Source: an uncultured Campylobacterota bacterium (GTDB lineage: Bacteria > Campylobacterota > Campylobacteria > Campylobacterales > Sulfurovaceae). Taken from it: a stretch of 64,000 nucleotides of DNA. The position numbers and the translations under genes are program-made. Shown in pieces: positions 44,918 to 53,966 of the stretch; the first letter of the stretch is position 1; the number at the start of each line of letters is the position of its first letter. Under the pieces are notes generated by a model. That model was given only the letters and a program-made list of their open reading frames with translations. It made no database searches and was not told where the DNA came from. The stretch spans positions 1-64,000 of the forward strand of contig CAKZQQ010000005.1 in NCBI GenBank assembly GCA_937141405.1. The letters run 5' to 3'.

Positions 44918-46681
44918 ATGATAAAAAGTGCATGTGGACTTGATTGTTATGATGCATGTTCTATCGTTTTTGATAAAGGTAAGATAAAAGGCGATAAGAG
45001 CAATCCCTATACAAGTGGCTACCTATGCCCACTGCTCAATAGCTATTTACCAAAAGAGAAGCGCATCAAATCTCCATCGGTTAACGGTAAAAAAGTAAGT
45101 CTTGATGAGGCTTTAAAAGAGGTTGTAAAAAACCTTAAAACTACAAATACGCTTCTTTGGAGAGGTAGTGGTAATCTTGGCGTAATGCAAGATGTTACAA
45201 ATCTGCTTGTCCAAAAGATTGGCGGAAGTTTAACGGAGGGCTCTTTGTGTGACGGTGCGGGTGCAGCGGGCATAAAAGAGGGCAGAGGGGATCACAAACA
45301 GCTTCCTTTGGAGCAGATCCAAAAAAGCGAAGTCGTCGTTGCGTGGGGTAGGGATGTAAGCGTCACCAATAGACACCTTATGCCCTTCATCAAAGATAAA
45401 ATACTGATTACTATCGATCCTTTTAGGAGTGATATTGCAAAAATGTCACATCTGCATCTACAGCTTGCTCCTAGGAGTGATTTTTTCTTAGCACTCTTGT
45501 TGAGTCGGTTTGTGATTATGGAAGAGATGCATGATAAAGAGTGGCTCGCCCAACATGCGAGTGATTGGGATGAGTATTATGATTTTATAAGAACTTTTCG
45601 CATCAAATCTTTGCTTGCACTTATTGATCTTAGCCTTGCTAAGATAGGTGATATGCTTTCGCTCATAAAGGGTAAAAAAACTGTTTTTTTAGTGGGTACC
45701 GGAGTGCAACGATATACAAATGGTGCTTATATTCTTAGAGCTATCGACTCTTTAGCAGCACTTTTAGGGCTCTTTGGAAAAGAGGGGTGTGGAGTAAGCT
45801 ATATGGGAGAGAGTAGACTTGGATTTGATGATCCTTTCAAATCCACTTGTAATTGTGTATCAAAAGCTTTGACGCCGTTTGGTGATTTTGAGACGGTGCT
45901 TATCCAGGGAGGTAACCCTGCTGAATCTATGCCCCAGAGTGCAAGAGTGATAGATGAACTCGAAAAAGTAAAAAATCTTATCTATTTTGGGCTCTATGAA
46001 AATAAAACATCAAAGATGGCCCATATCGTCATACCGGCAAAAAATTTCTTTGAAAAAGAGGATGTTCGACTCAGTTATGGCTCAAAGTATGCACTCAAGA
46101 TGAACAAGATAGAAGATGCCTCTTTTGGCATAAGCGAGTATAGTTTTACATCAAAATTATTTTCGCTTATGGGCTATGATGGATTACTGAGTGAGCAAGC
46201 GTATATCGATCATTGGCTCAATCAATGTGAGAGAGAAGAAGAGGCTTTTATCCTGCCCTCATTTGAAGAAAATCCTTATAAGGATGGGTTTGAAGAGCCA
46301 TTCAAATTTTTGGATGATTATGATGATGAGTTCTTAGATATAAAGAGACTTAAAAGATATAACAAAAAAGAAGCACAAAAAAGTGATGAGTATTGGCTGG
46401 TAAACAGAAAGTCGAAGCGATCACTCAATACACAATTTGGAAAAGATAATAAGGTCACTCTCAATCCAAAAAGTGGTTACAAAGAGGGGGAGTCGGTATT
46501 TTTAAGTTCACCACAAGGTATGATCGAGCTTGTTGTAGAACTTGATGATGGAGCAAGAGAAGATTGCGCGATTATATATGCTAATACGCTTCATATCAAC
46601 AAGATAACACCACCACTAGAGAGTTTAGAGGGTAAAAATGCCTGTTACGCAGAAGTGAAGGTAAAAATATTTAGAGTATAA
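44918..46681 (+). CDS. Molybdopterin oxidoreductase (DMSO reductase superfamily), soluble
   Basis: A 587-aa molybdo/tungsto-bis-MGD enzyme. An N-terminal [4Fe-4S] site is C6-x3-C10-x3-C14-x22-C37 (SACGLDCYDACSIVF..LCP). LTEGSLCDGAGAAGIKEGRG follows, where the Cys is a candidate metal ligand. GNPAESMPQSARVIDELEKV and the C-terminal MGD-binding domain (FGKDNKVTLNPKSGYKEGES) are visible. It is short for the family and has no Tat signal, so is probably cytoplasmic. The start is ATG 44918 with AGGA upstream; the TTG/ATG region from 44864 adds 18 unlikely residues. No partner Fe-S or membrane subunit is adjacent. Substrate unknown. Confidence 0.88.
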   Translation: MIKSACGLDCYDACSIVFDKGKIKGDKSNPYTSGYLCPLLNSYLPKEKRIKSPSVNGKKVSLDEALKEVVKNLKTTNTLLWRGSGNLGVMQDVTNLLVQKIGGSLTEGSLCDGAGAAGIKEGRGDHKQLPLEQIQKSEVVVAWGRDVSVTNRHLMPFIKDKILITIDPFRSDIAKMSHLHLQLAPRSDFFLALLLSRFVIMEEMHDKEWLAQHASDWDEYYDFIRTFRIKSLLALIDLSLAKIGDMLSLIKGKKTVFLVGTGVQRYTNGAYILRAIDSLAALLGLFGKEGCGVSYMGESRLGFDDPFKSTCNCVSKALTPFGDFETVLIQGGNPAESMPQSARVIDELEKVKNLIYFGLYENKTSKMAHIVIPAKNFFEKEDVRLSYGSKYALKMNKIEDASFGISEYSFTSKLFSLMGYDGLLSEQAYIDHWLNQCEREEEAFILPSFEENPYKDGFEEPFKFLDDYDDEFLDIKRLKRYNKKEAQKSDEYWLVNRKSKRSLNTQFGKDNKVTLNPKSGYKEGESVFLSSPQGMIELVVELDDGAREDCAIIYANTLHINKITPPLESLEGKNACYAEVKVKIFRV

Positions 46682-46708
46682 TTAGGGAAATTTTTTAAAG
46701 AGAGTAGA

Positions 46709-47902
46709 ATGAATTTAGAAGCGTTAGATAAACAGTATGTCTTGCAAACTTATGCAAGAGACTATACAAATTTTACACACGGCATCGGCTCAAAGCTTTA
46801 TGATGATAAAGGTGTAGAGTATATAGATTTTGCAAGCGGAATCGGTGTTAGTAGCGTAGGCCATGCCAATAAACACTTAACGCAGGCCATTTGCGAGCAA
46901 GCTCAAAAAATCATCCATATATCAAACTTGCAAGTGATTGAGCCGCAAGCAAAATTGGCAAAAAAGATTGTGGAGCTCTGCGGGTATGATGCGAAAGTGT
47001 TTTTTGCGAATTCCGGAGCAGAAGCAAATGAGGGCGCTATCAAGATGGCGCGTAAATATGGGACGGTAAACTTTGATACTAAAAAATATAAGATTATCTC
47101 TTTAGGGCACTCTTTTCATGGCAGAACACTCTCTGCGTTGACAGCAACTGCCCAAGAGAGTTTCCATCCTGATACTTTTGCACCATACCCTAAAGGGTTT
47201 AGCTATGTTGCAAATATTGATGATATCTATGACGCCATTGATGAGGAGACGATTGCGGTCATCATCGAGCTTACTCAAGGTGAGGGTGGCGTAATGAATT
47301 TTGATAAACACAAAGTGCAAGAGTTGGCAAAGTTCTTGCAAGAGAAGAAATTGCTACTTATCGTCGATGAGATACAAACAGGGATTTACAGAACGGGGTC
47401 ATTTTTAGAATCAAACAACTACGAGATAACTCCTGATATCGTGACCGTTGCTAAAGGATTAGGCGGAGGTGTACCAATAGGTGCGATCATCACTCGGCAC
47501 AAAGAGATATTGAGTGCTGGCGAGCATGGGACAACATTTGGCGGTAACTATCTTAGCACAGCAGCAGGTTTGGCGGTTCTTGATATATTGAGCGAGCTTA
47601 AGCAGGGCGGTCAGCTGCAAGAGACGATTGAGTATTTTGATAAAAAGCTGGATCATATCATTGCACAATATAGTGACCTCTTTATCAAAAAGACAGGTCT
47701 GGGGCTTATGAGAGGGATTGTTGCAAAAGATGATGCGATAAAAAATGCTGTGATTAAAAATGCTATGAAGCAAAGAGTAATCGTCTTGAAATCCGGCAGA
47801 AATACAGTGCGCTTTCTCCCCTCTTTGACTATCACAAAAGAGGAGATTGATGAGGGGTTTGCCCGATTTGAAAAAGCTCTGAGCGAAACGAGGGTATCGT
47901 AG
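46709..47902 (+). CDS. argD: Acetylornithine aminotransferase
   Basis: A 397-aa class III PLP aminotransferase. It has YDDKGVEYIDFASGIGVSSV, FANSGAEANEGAIKMARKYG, LGHSFHGRTLSALTATAQ, DEIQTGIYRTG, and the PLP lysine in AKGLGGGVPIGA (about residue 249). It converts N-acetylglutamate semialdehyde to acetylornithine, probably with succinyl-diaminopimelate activity too. argB and argH are elsewhere in the window. The MidA-like gene starts at the base after its stop. Confidence 0.94.
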   Translation: MNLEALDKQYVLQTYARDYTNFTHGIGSKLYDDKGVEYIDFASGIGVSSVGHANKHLTQAICEQAQKIIHISNLQVIEPQAKLAKKIVELCGYDAKVFFANSGAEANEGAIKMARKYGTVNFDTKKYKIISLGHSFHGRTLSALTATAQESFHPDTFAPYPKGFSYVANIDDIYDAIDEETIAVIIELTQGEGGVMNFDKHKVQELAKFLQEKKLLLIVDEIQTGIYRTGSFLESNNYEITPDIVTVAKGLGGGVPIGAIITRHKEILSAGEHGTTFGGNYLSTAAGLAVLDILSELKQGGQLQETIEYFDKKLDHIIAQYSDLFIKKTGLGLMRGIVAKDDAIKNAVIKNAMKQRVIVLKSGRNTVRFLPSLTITKEEIDEGFARFEKALSETRVS

Positions 47903-48889
47903 TTGCTATTTAGCGAATATATGAATGCATGGCTCTATGGAGATGAGGGCTACTATGTAAACTATAAGGCGATAGGCAAGGGCGGCGACTTTTATACTGC
48001 CGTGAGCACGAGCCGTTTCTTTGGTGCAAGTATCGCTAATTATCTGCTAAAACTCATAGAAGAGGATGCCTCAAAAGCAGAGGGTACTTTAGTCGAAATC
48101 GGTGCGCACAAAGGGTATCTCATCTGCGATATAATCCATTGGCTCTATACAAAAAAGCCTGAGCTTTTAAAGAGTATGCACTTTGTCATCATAGAAAAAC
48201 ATGAAGCACTCATCCAGGCACAAAAAGAGTATATAAGCTCAATGTTCGGTGATGCGGTGCAGGTTGAGCATAAAAAAAGTCTTCGTGAGGTTGATGCACC
48301 CTATGTGTTTGCAATATCCAATGAGATATTTGACGCTTTTCCTTGTGAGCTTCTCAAAGATGGCAAGATAGCTGCTGTAAAAGAGCACGCCATAGAGTGG
48401 ATAGAGGCACCAAAAGAGATGCTCTTGTGGGCGAAGAGCCATAGACTCATCCAAGGTGAGGTAGCCGTTGGTTATGAAGCGTTTGCCAAGGAGGTTGCAT
48501 CTTTGCAACGGTGTGATTTTGTCTCTTTCGATTATGGTGAGGCATATGTGCGCAATGATTTTTCTATCCGTCTCTACAAAGAACATGAAGTCTATCCTCT
48601 TTTTGATGAGAATGTGGATTTGAGCACTCTCTATCAAAATGCAGATATAACCTACGATGTCAATTTTGCGCATGTTCTAGAGGCATTTGAGACGCAAGGA
48701 TTTAAAAAAAGAGTCTATGAGACGCAAGCGCGAGCACTTGTGAGATTTGGACTTATGGAGATGCTTGAAGAGTTTATATTGCATGCAACATCCGAAGTTT
48801 ACGCAAGAGAGGTAGATAAGATAAAGACGCTCATTGCTCCTACTATCATGGGTGATCGATTTAAGATGATTCATCTAGAGAAAAGTTAA
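47903..48889 (+). CDS. MidA/NDUFAF7-type SAM-dependent methyltransferase (DUF185)
   Basis: A 328-aa protein. Early signature GKGGDFYTAVSTSRFFGASI, SAM-binding VEIGAHKGYLICDIIHW, SNEIFDAFPCELLKDGK (the family's N-E-x-x-D-A-x-P motif), and the later SFDYGEAY. MidA proteins methylate arginine in respiratory complex I assembly in eukaryotes; the bacterial role is less clear. The start is TTG 47903 directly after the argD stop, with GAGGG eight to nine bases upstream; ATG 47921 is an alternative. The usual glycine-rich loop is altered (GAHKG). Confidence 0.85.
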   Translation: MLFSEYMNAWLYGDEGYYVNYKAIGKGGDFYTAVSTSRFFGASIANYLLKLIEEDASKAEGTLVEIGAHKGYLICDIIHWLYTKKPELLKSMHFVIIEKHEALIQAQKEYISSMFGDAVQVEHKKSLREVDAPYVFAISNEIFDAFPCELLKDGKIAAVKEHAIEWIEAPKEMLLWAKSHRLIQGEVAVGYEAFAKEVASLQRCDFVSFDYGEAYVRNDFSIRLYKEHEVYPLFDENVDLSTLYQNADITYDVNFAHVLEAFETQGFKKRVYETQARALVRFGLMEMLEEFILHATSEVYAREVDKIKTLIAPTIMGDRFKMIHLEKS

Positions 48890-48950
48890 GTTTTCTATTT
48901 CAGAAAGTTGGCAGTTTTTTTCTGTTAGAGTTCAATTAAAGGGCAAATAG

Positions 48951-49508
48951 ATGAAAAAGATTTTATTTTTTTATATGATTTCTTTGTTCTGTTTTGGAGA
49001 TGAGAAGAATGGATGGAGTGTGCTACACCAGGCAGTCTATGATAACGATCTTACAGTGATTGAAAAAAGTATCAAAGAGGATAGTACACTTGTCGATCAA
49101 CAATCCAATGCCGGCATTACTCCTTTGCACATAGCCGTGAAGCTAAGAAGAATGGACATCGTCAAGATGCTTTTAACGAAAGGTGCTGATATAGATGTGC
49201 AAGATAATAATGGGCTCACACCTCTGCATTATGCCATCGGTCAAAATCAAGAAGAGCTCTCAAAATATCTCATAACTAGGGGAGCAGATATGGATATACA
49301 AAATAGTGAGGGCATAACACCTTTGCATCAAGCAGCGTTTAGAGGCAATGTGGCTTTGATACAATTTATGCTCGATAATAATGCAAATGTTGATACACTA
49401 AACAATCAAGGCGCAACAGCTTGTCAACTGGCATTTGCAAAGAAAAATATGGGAGCATACGGGTTGTTGAAGGCTTATACGAAATTAGAGTGTGGGAGTA
49501 AAGAGTGA
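48951..49508 (+). CDS. Periplasmic ankyrin-repeat protein
   Basis: A 185-aa protein with a signal peptide (ILFFYMISLFCFG) and four to five ankyrin repeats, e.g. GITPLHIAVKLRRMDIVKML, GLTPLHYAIGQNQEELSKYL and GITPLHQAAFRGNVALIQFM. Ankyrins bind proteins; in related bacteria, small exported ankyrin proteins sit near catalase and protect against oxidative stress, but no catalase is here. Its stop overlaps the GTG start of thiS. Confidence 0.9.
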   Translation: MKKILFFYMISLFCFGDEKNGWSVLHQAVYDNDLTVIEKSIKEDSTLVDQQSNAGITPLHIAVKLRRMDIVKMLLTKGADIDVQDNNGLTPLHYAIGQNQEELSKYLITRGADMDIQNSEGITPLHQAAFRGNVALIQFMLDNNANVDTLNNQGATACQLAFAKKNMGAYGLLKAYTKLECGSKE

Positions 49509-49708
49509 TAAGTATAGTAGTTAACGGTAAAAATATGAGTATTGAGAAGGATACAAATCTTTATGAACTTATAGAATTTCTGAAGATAAGTAATAAGGTG
49601 ATGGCAGCGGCAGTAAATATGAATATCGTCAAAAAAGATGAGTGGGAAAACTATAAACTTCAAGAAGGTGACAAAGTAGAGCTGCTTAATTTTGTAGGTG
49701 GAGGTTGA
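49505..49708 (+). CDS. thiS: Sulfur carrier protein ThiS
   Basis: A 67-aa ubiquitin-fold carrier ending in LNFVGGG, the Gly-Gly tail that is thiocarboxylated for thiazole synthesis. ISIVVNGKNMSIEKDTNLYE and NMNIVKKDEWENYKLQEGD are typical. The start GTG overlaps the previous stop (GTGA). No other thi genes are adjacent, which is unusual; a related role such as thiocarboxylate donor for another pathway cannot be excluded. The stop abuts that of the convergent acpS. Confidence 0.9.
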   Translation: MISIVVNGKNMSIEKDTNLYELIEFLKISNKVMAAAVNMNIVKKDEWENYKLQEGDKVELLNFVGGG

Positions 49709-50056
49709 TTAGAGGATGATGGCTATAGCGATGGCAAATCCGCCGTCATGACTGATGGAGAGGGAGCTTTTTTGTAAAAAGAGTCTCTCTTGTGCTTCTT
49801 CGCTCAAGGTAAAATGTGGCGCACCTTTTTTATCTTTGCTCAAAAGTATATCATGAAAGCCAAGTTCGCTGCCTATGCCACACCCAAAAGCTTTAGAGAT
49901 AGCCTCTTTTGCTGCCCAGAAACCGGCGATGCTTGCATTGCTTTTAGCAAGCTTTATCTCTTCTTCATTTAAGAAGCGCTCTTTAAAGACCTCGCCGTAC
50001 TTTTCAATCATTGTTTCTATTCTGCTAATTGCGACTATATCTGTTCCTATTTTCAT
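49709..50056 (-). CDS. acpS: Holo-[acyl-carrier-protein] synthase
   Basis: A 115-aa phosphopantetheinyl transferase. It has the family start MKIGTDIVAISRIE (catalytic Asp6), FWAAKEAISKAFGCGIGSEL (Glu/Lys of the active site), and SISHDGGFAIAIAIIL at the end. It transfers 4'-phosphopantetheine from CoA to ACP. Its start is 20 bases from the stop of radA, reading the same way, so it is probably the downstream partner in the radA transcript. Confidence 0.94.
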   Translation of the reverse strand: MKIGTDIVAISRIETMIEKYGEVFKERFLNEEEIKLAKSNASIAGFWAAKEAISKAFGCGIGSELGFHDILLSKDKKGAPHFTLSEEAQERLFLQKSSLSISHDGGFAIAIAIIL

Positions 50057-50076
50057 AAGTGTAGTGTAGCATAATC

Positions 50077-51426
50077 CTACTCAAACATCCATTCGACAAC
50101 CTTTGAGACTTCATCGGCGATATAGCACTTCACATCCGTTTTTTGGAGCGGTTTAGTAGGCAAAATGGCTTTTGAAAAACCATGTGTATGGAGCTCTTTG
50201 AGTCTCGAAGCGAGAGAAGCTACCTCTCGTATCTCGCCTGTTAAACTTACCTCTCCAAGAAATACCGTCTGCGAGCTAAGGGGTCTATCTCTATAGCTAC
50301 TCAAAATCGCCGCGACAATTGCAAGGTCAGCACTTGGTTCATTTATCTTGATGCCGCCGGGGATATTGATAAAAACATCATAGGTGCCAAGCGGGAGATC
50401 GAGCTTTTTCTCAAGTAGCGCCAAGATCATCCCAAGACGGTTATTATCGAACCCTGTTGAGCTTCTTTTAGCGTGCCCGTATGATTCGCTCACAAGTGCT
50501 TGTACTTCGATGATGATGGGTCTGCTTCCCTCCATGATGACACTCAGTGCCGAGCCTGCTTGGAGTGTTTTTTTATCAAAAAACTTATTGGTAATTGTCT
50601 TGGCATCTTCAAGTCCATGCTCATTCATCTCGAAGATACCTACCTCATTGGTAGAGCCGAAGCGATTTTTAAAGCCTCGCAGGAGTCGAAGTTCACTATT
50701 GACATCGCCTTCAAAATAGAGCACCGTATCGACCATATGCTCTAGAACCCTAGGGCCCGCTATGGAGCCGTCTTTAGTGATGTGTCCTATGATAAATATA
50801 GGGATCTGAAGCGTTTTGGCTACCCGCATAAGCTCGAAAGTGATATTACGCACTTGCGTCACAGAGCCTGAAGCTGAGGGGCTATCATCACTATAGAGTG
50901 TTTGGATGGAGTCGATGACGATAAAGTTATAGCTATTGGTATGTATCTCGTTGAGGATAGTGCTGAGGTTGATCTCGCAGAGTAAAAACAGATTTTCATC
51001 AAGGGCACCAAGCCTATCGGCACGCAGCTTTATCTGCCCCGGCGACTCTTCGCCTGAGACATAGAGCACTTTTTTGCTTGTCTTTGCAAGATTGCCGGCT
51101 GTTTTGAGCAGCAAGGTTGATTTGCCGATTCCCGGACTTCCGCCTATGAGCGTGAGTGAGCCATCCACGATACCGCCTCCAAGGACAAGATCAAGCTCTT
51201 TACTTCCGGAAGATACTCTGTTTATGTTCTCTTTGGTAATAGATGTGATACTTTGCGCTTTGCTCGCTCCTCCCATCTCTTTTTTAGTCTCATCTAAAAA
51301 TTTTATCTGCTCACTTGAGAGCTCTATGATACTATCCCACTCACCGCAATTTGTGCATTTGCCTATCCATCTCGGGGTTTGAAATCCACATGCTTGACAC
51401 TCATAAAGGACCTTTTTCTTTGCCAT
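50077..51426 (-). CDS. radA: DNA repair protein RadA (Sms)
   Basis: A 449-aa branch-migration/recombination ATPase. It has an N-terminal C4 zinc finger (CQACGFQTPRWIGKCTNCGE), Walker A GGSPGIGKSTLL, the RadA-specific KNRFGSTNEVGIF, and a C-terminal Lon-like domain (VFINIPGGIKINEPSADLAI). It processes recombination intermediates. AAGGAG lies upstream of the ATG. Confidence 0.96.
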   Translation of the reverse strand: MAKKKVLYECQACGFQTPRWIGKCTNCGEWDSIIELSSEQIKFLDETKKEMGGASKAQSITSITKENINRVSSGSKELDLVLGGGIVDGSLTLIGGSPGIGKSTLLLKTAGNLAKTSKKVLYVSGEESPGQIKLRADRLGALDENLFLLCEINLSTILNEIHTNSYNFIVIDSIQTLYSDDSPSASGSVTQVRNITFELMRVAKTLQIPIFIIGHITKDGSIAGPRVLEHMVDTVLYFEGDVNSELRLLRGFKNRFGSTNEVGIFEMNEHGLEDAKTITNKFFDKKTLQAGSALSVIMEGSRPIIIEVQALVSESYGHAKRSSTGFDNNRLGMILALLEKKLDLPLGTYDVFINIPGGIKINEPSADLAIVAAILSSYRDRPLSSQTVFLGEVSLTGEIREVASLASRLKELHTHGFSKAILPTKPLQKTDVKCYIADEVSKVVEWMFE

Positions 51427-51518
51427 GATAACTCCTTTTGAGAAAGTGTAGTATTTTTTCTAAAGGAGGGTTAAAAAAATGTCATTTTGAAATATTTTTA
51501 ATTTCTTTACTTTTATAT

Positions 51519-51524
51519 TATAAT
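51519..51524 (+). promoter_or_regulatory. -10 box for the membrane protein pair
   Basis: TATAAT about 19 bases before the ATG at 51543, in a T-rich region between divergent radA and the small membrane genes. Confidence 0.5.
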
Positions 51525-51542
51525 TAACAAAAGCGAGGAAAG

Positions 51543-52046
51543 ATGGACAAAGATATTAATAAAGAGCCTTTATTAGTTATAAAATATGTGTGGTGGAAAG
51601 TGTGGTTCGATGTTTTTGTATTATTTATAGGTATTCTTGTTTTATATTCCCTTTTTAAGATTATGAGGCAAGATGATAATCCTCTATGTTGGTTTTTTTT
51701 ATTTCTAATACCATTGTTTTTATATGGAGCTTTAGAAATATTACTTTTAAAAAAAGTATTATTGTTTGATACAAAAATTGAAAAAAGATGGTTTCTTTTT
51801 GGTGCATCTAGCATTGAGTTTGATGAAGCATTTTTTCGAACAGGTGGAACGGCTTTTACTGGGCTATGGATAGTATTTCAAAAAACCTCTAATTTTTTTG
51901 AGTTTACAAGAATCTATCTCCTTTTGAGTTTATTTTCAAAAAAAGACGCTAAAGAGATTTTGCAAATACTGTGCGACATTTCCGAAAGAGAAGCCTCAGA
52001 ATTTGAAGTTCATTTCAAATTACAATCGTTTATCGAAGATAGGTAG
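51543..52046 (+). CDS. Hypothetical membrane protein
   Basis: A 167-aa protein with two hydrophobic segments (~17-36, VWFDVFVLFIGILVLYSLF, and ~49-70, CWFFLFLIPLFLYGALEILL) and a C-terminal soluble part of about 95 residues. This resembles small bacterial proteins that have a two-helix hairpin and a PH-like domain (KVLLFDTKIEKRWFLFGASS). Function not recognised. GAGGAAAG precedes the ATG. It is followed after 6 bases by another small membrane gene. Confidence 0.7.
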   Translation: MDKDINKEPLLVIKYVWWKVWFDVFVLFIGILVLYSLFKIMRQDDNPLCWFFLFLIPLFLYGALEILLLKKVLLFDTKIEKRWFLFGASSIEFDEAFFRTGGTAFTGLWIVFQKTSNFFEFTRIYLLLSLFSKKDAKEILQILCDISEREASEFEVHFKLQSFIEDR

Positions 52047-52052
52047 GAGATA

Positions 52053-52424
52053 ATGAAAAATGTTTATCTAAAAAAACTATTGAGTGCTGATACGATTATA
52101 AAGATTGTCATTGTGAGTATTGCACTGTCTGTTGCGTATCTTTTTGGCTATCCAAGCGGTAAAAGATTGATGTTTATTGGACTTGCAATAATCATTTTTG
52201 GTTTTTGGTGGAAGTGGACTCTATATTGGAACTATCGAAGTGGTGCTTATCTGCAAGAAAAGACAATCACAATTGAAGAAAAAATTGAAAAAAATATAGA
52301 ATTAACCGAATACGAGCAAAAAGTAAATAAAAGCATGAATATTAGTCCGTTGGTTTATGTGATATGCATAAAGCTAGGTTTAGCTATTTTGACTATCGGT
52401 TTTACAATAATCATAATCAAATAA
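52053..52424 (+). CDS. Hypothetical membrane protein
   Basis: A 123-aa protein with three predicted membrane segments (~15-35, IKIVIVSIALSVAYLFGYP; ~40-55; ~100-121 at the C-terminus) and a charged middle (EKTITIEEKIEKNIELTEYE). It is probably paired with the preceding gene. It shows no known family motif. The pair interrupts the radA-ftsY order seen in relatives and may be an insertion of lineage-specific genes. GTAGGAG precedes the ATG. Confidence 0.68.
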   Translation: MKNVYLKKLLSADTIIKIVIVSIALSVAYLFGYPSGKRLMFIGLAIIIFGFWWKWTLYWNYRSGAYLQEKTITIEEKIEKNIELTEYEQKVNKSMNISPLVYVICIKLGLAILTIGFTIIIIK

Positions 52425-52466
52425 AAAGAGAATATAGACTGGCAACAAATCAAGCAAATAGTCAAA

Positions 52467-53333
52467 TCAAACAAATATCTCATCTAAGATAGCATTGATA
52501 AACTCATCGGCTCTGAATTCGATGAGGTCATCACTCCCTTCACCGACACCGATGTAGAAAATAGGAAGTTTAAGCTCATCAGCGATACTAAAGACTGAGC
52601 CGCCCTTAGCAGTGCCATCAAGTTTTGTGATGATGATGCCGTCAATGCCTATCATGTCATTGAAGGCTTTTGCCTGATTGATAGAAGAGCTTCCTTGTGT
52701 GCCATCAAGTACCAATATTTTTCTATTTGGTGCAGTAGCAAGTGCTTTGTTTGCAATGCGCACCATCTTTTGAAGTTCATTAGCTAGATTTGTATGCGTA
52801 TGGAGTCTGCCGGCCGTATCGATAATGGCATGGTCTATGTTTTTTGCTTTTGCTGAATCGATAGTATCAAAAACAACGGCAGAGGGGTCATGTCCCTGTT
52901 TGCTTGCAATTATAGGGATATCAAGTTTGTTCGCCCAACGTGTGAGCTGCTCGATAGCTGCAGCTCGAAAGGTATCGGCAGCTCCCAAGATGACGCTTTT
53001 ACCCTCTTTCTTATAATGCGAGGCAAGTTTGGCAATAGTTGTGGTTTTTCCGGCACCATTGACACCGATAATCATCTCCACATAAGGTTTGTCATCGCTG
53101 AGTTTAAGGTCGGCTTTGTATCTAAAGATAGAGATGAGTGAGTTAAACGCTTGCATTTTGTTGATCGAGTTAGAGTGCGGAGCAAGTATCCTCTCGATAA
53201 GATCATAGTTGACATCAGCCTCTAGAAGAATCGTCTCAAACTCATCTTTTGTAAGTTTTGTTTTTTTCTCTTCAGAGACTTCCCTGATCGCTTCATTTGT
53301 TTTTCCAAGAGCTTTTTTAAAAAAAGAGAACAC
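52467..53333 (-). CDS. ftsY: Signal recognition particle receptor FtsY
   Basis: A 288-aa SRP GTPase, NG domain only; the long acidic A domain of E. coli FtsY is absent, as usual in this phylum. G1 [29 protein letters not shown]3 [12 protein letters not shown], and G4 [10 protein letters not shown] are visible. It docks SRP-ribosome complexes at the membrane. The start is GTG 53333 with AAGG nine bases upstream. The TlpA-like gene ends 11 bases before it on the same strand. Confidence 0.96.
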   Translation of the reverse strand: MFSFFKKALGKTNEAIREVSEEKKTKLTKDEFETILLEADVNYDLIERILAPHSNSINKMQAFNSLISIFRYKADLKLSDDKPYVEMIIGVNGAGKTTTIAKLASHYKKEGKSVILGAADTFRAAAIEQLTRWANKLDIPIIASKQGHDPSAVVFDTIDSAKAKNIDHAIIDTAGRLHTHTNLANELQKMVRIANKALATAPNRKILVLDGTQGSSSINQAKAFNDMIGIDGIIITKLDGTAKGGSVFSIADELKLPIFYIGVGEGSDDLIEFRADEFINAILDEIFV

Positions 53334-53343
53334 TATGTTTGCC

Positions 53344-53895
53344 TTATTGGAGTAGATATTTTATATCAGAATCGATCATCTCTATCGGAGCAACACCCTG
53401 ATAGGAGGAGTTGAAAACTCCATCAACATAAAGTAATGAAATGGGCATCTCAGCCTCTTTGATCTCATCATGCACCAAGAGTGCATCAAGGATTGTTTGA
53501 TTGTCTTTATCAAAAGAGATATCAAGATTTTTACTATATTTTGCCAAAGTATTTGAGAGCTCCAAATCTTCAGCGCCTTCATTGATACTAAAAACATAGA
53601 TATCGAGGTCTTGTTTGTATCGTTCTTTTAACCTTTCAAGATAGAAGAGGTTTTTTTTGCATATAAAACATTTTGAGCCAAAAAGATACAGCAGTGTTAT
53701 CTTTGTTTTTTTCTCGAAAGCTACACTTTTGCCTTGAAGTGTAAGGCTCTGTTCTTTGTTTGGAATTGTGACAAATGGGAGAGTAACTTCATTGTGCTTA
53801 TTTAGTGAGGCTTTTTTTTCATCCTGTGATTTTTCACCACACCCGCTAAAAATTATCATAATCGATAAAAATATAGACGAGACAATAACTCTCAT
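53344..53895 (-). CDS. TlpA-like thioredoxin-fold lipoprotein
   Basis: A 183-aa protein with a lipoprotein signal ([11 protein letters not shown]) and a thioredoxin fold bearing the Cxx[17 protein letters not shown]. The cis-Pro appears in [11 protein letters not shown]. It is a periplasmic or outer-membrane-facing disulfide/thiol protein, perhaps for cytochrome c maturation. It precedes ftsY in the same transcript, an order also found in Campylobacter. Confidence 0.87.
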   Translation of the reverse strand: MRVIVSSIFLSIMIIFSGCGEKSQDEKKASLNKHNEVTLPFVTIPNKEQSLTLQGKSVAFEKKTKITLLYLFGSKCFICKKNLFYLERLKERYKQDLDIYVFSINEGAEDLELSNTLAKYSKNLDISFDKDNQTILDALLVHDEIKEAEMPISLLYVDGVFNSSYQGVAPIEMIDSDIKYLLQ

Positions 53896-53966
53896 ATGAT
53901 TCCTTTGATATAATTAAAGTTGGAAGATTATACCAAATACCACTTTAAGCAAAAGGTTTGAGAGCT

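Noticed and set aside
46709-48889. argD and the MidA-like gene share a frame across one TAG, as in the split RND pump
   Set aside because: The two products are unrelated complete enzymes; the shared frame has a one-in-three chance and implies no fission.
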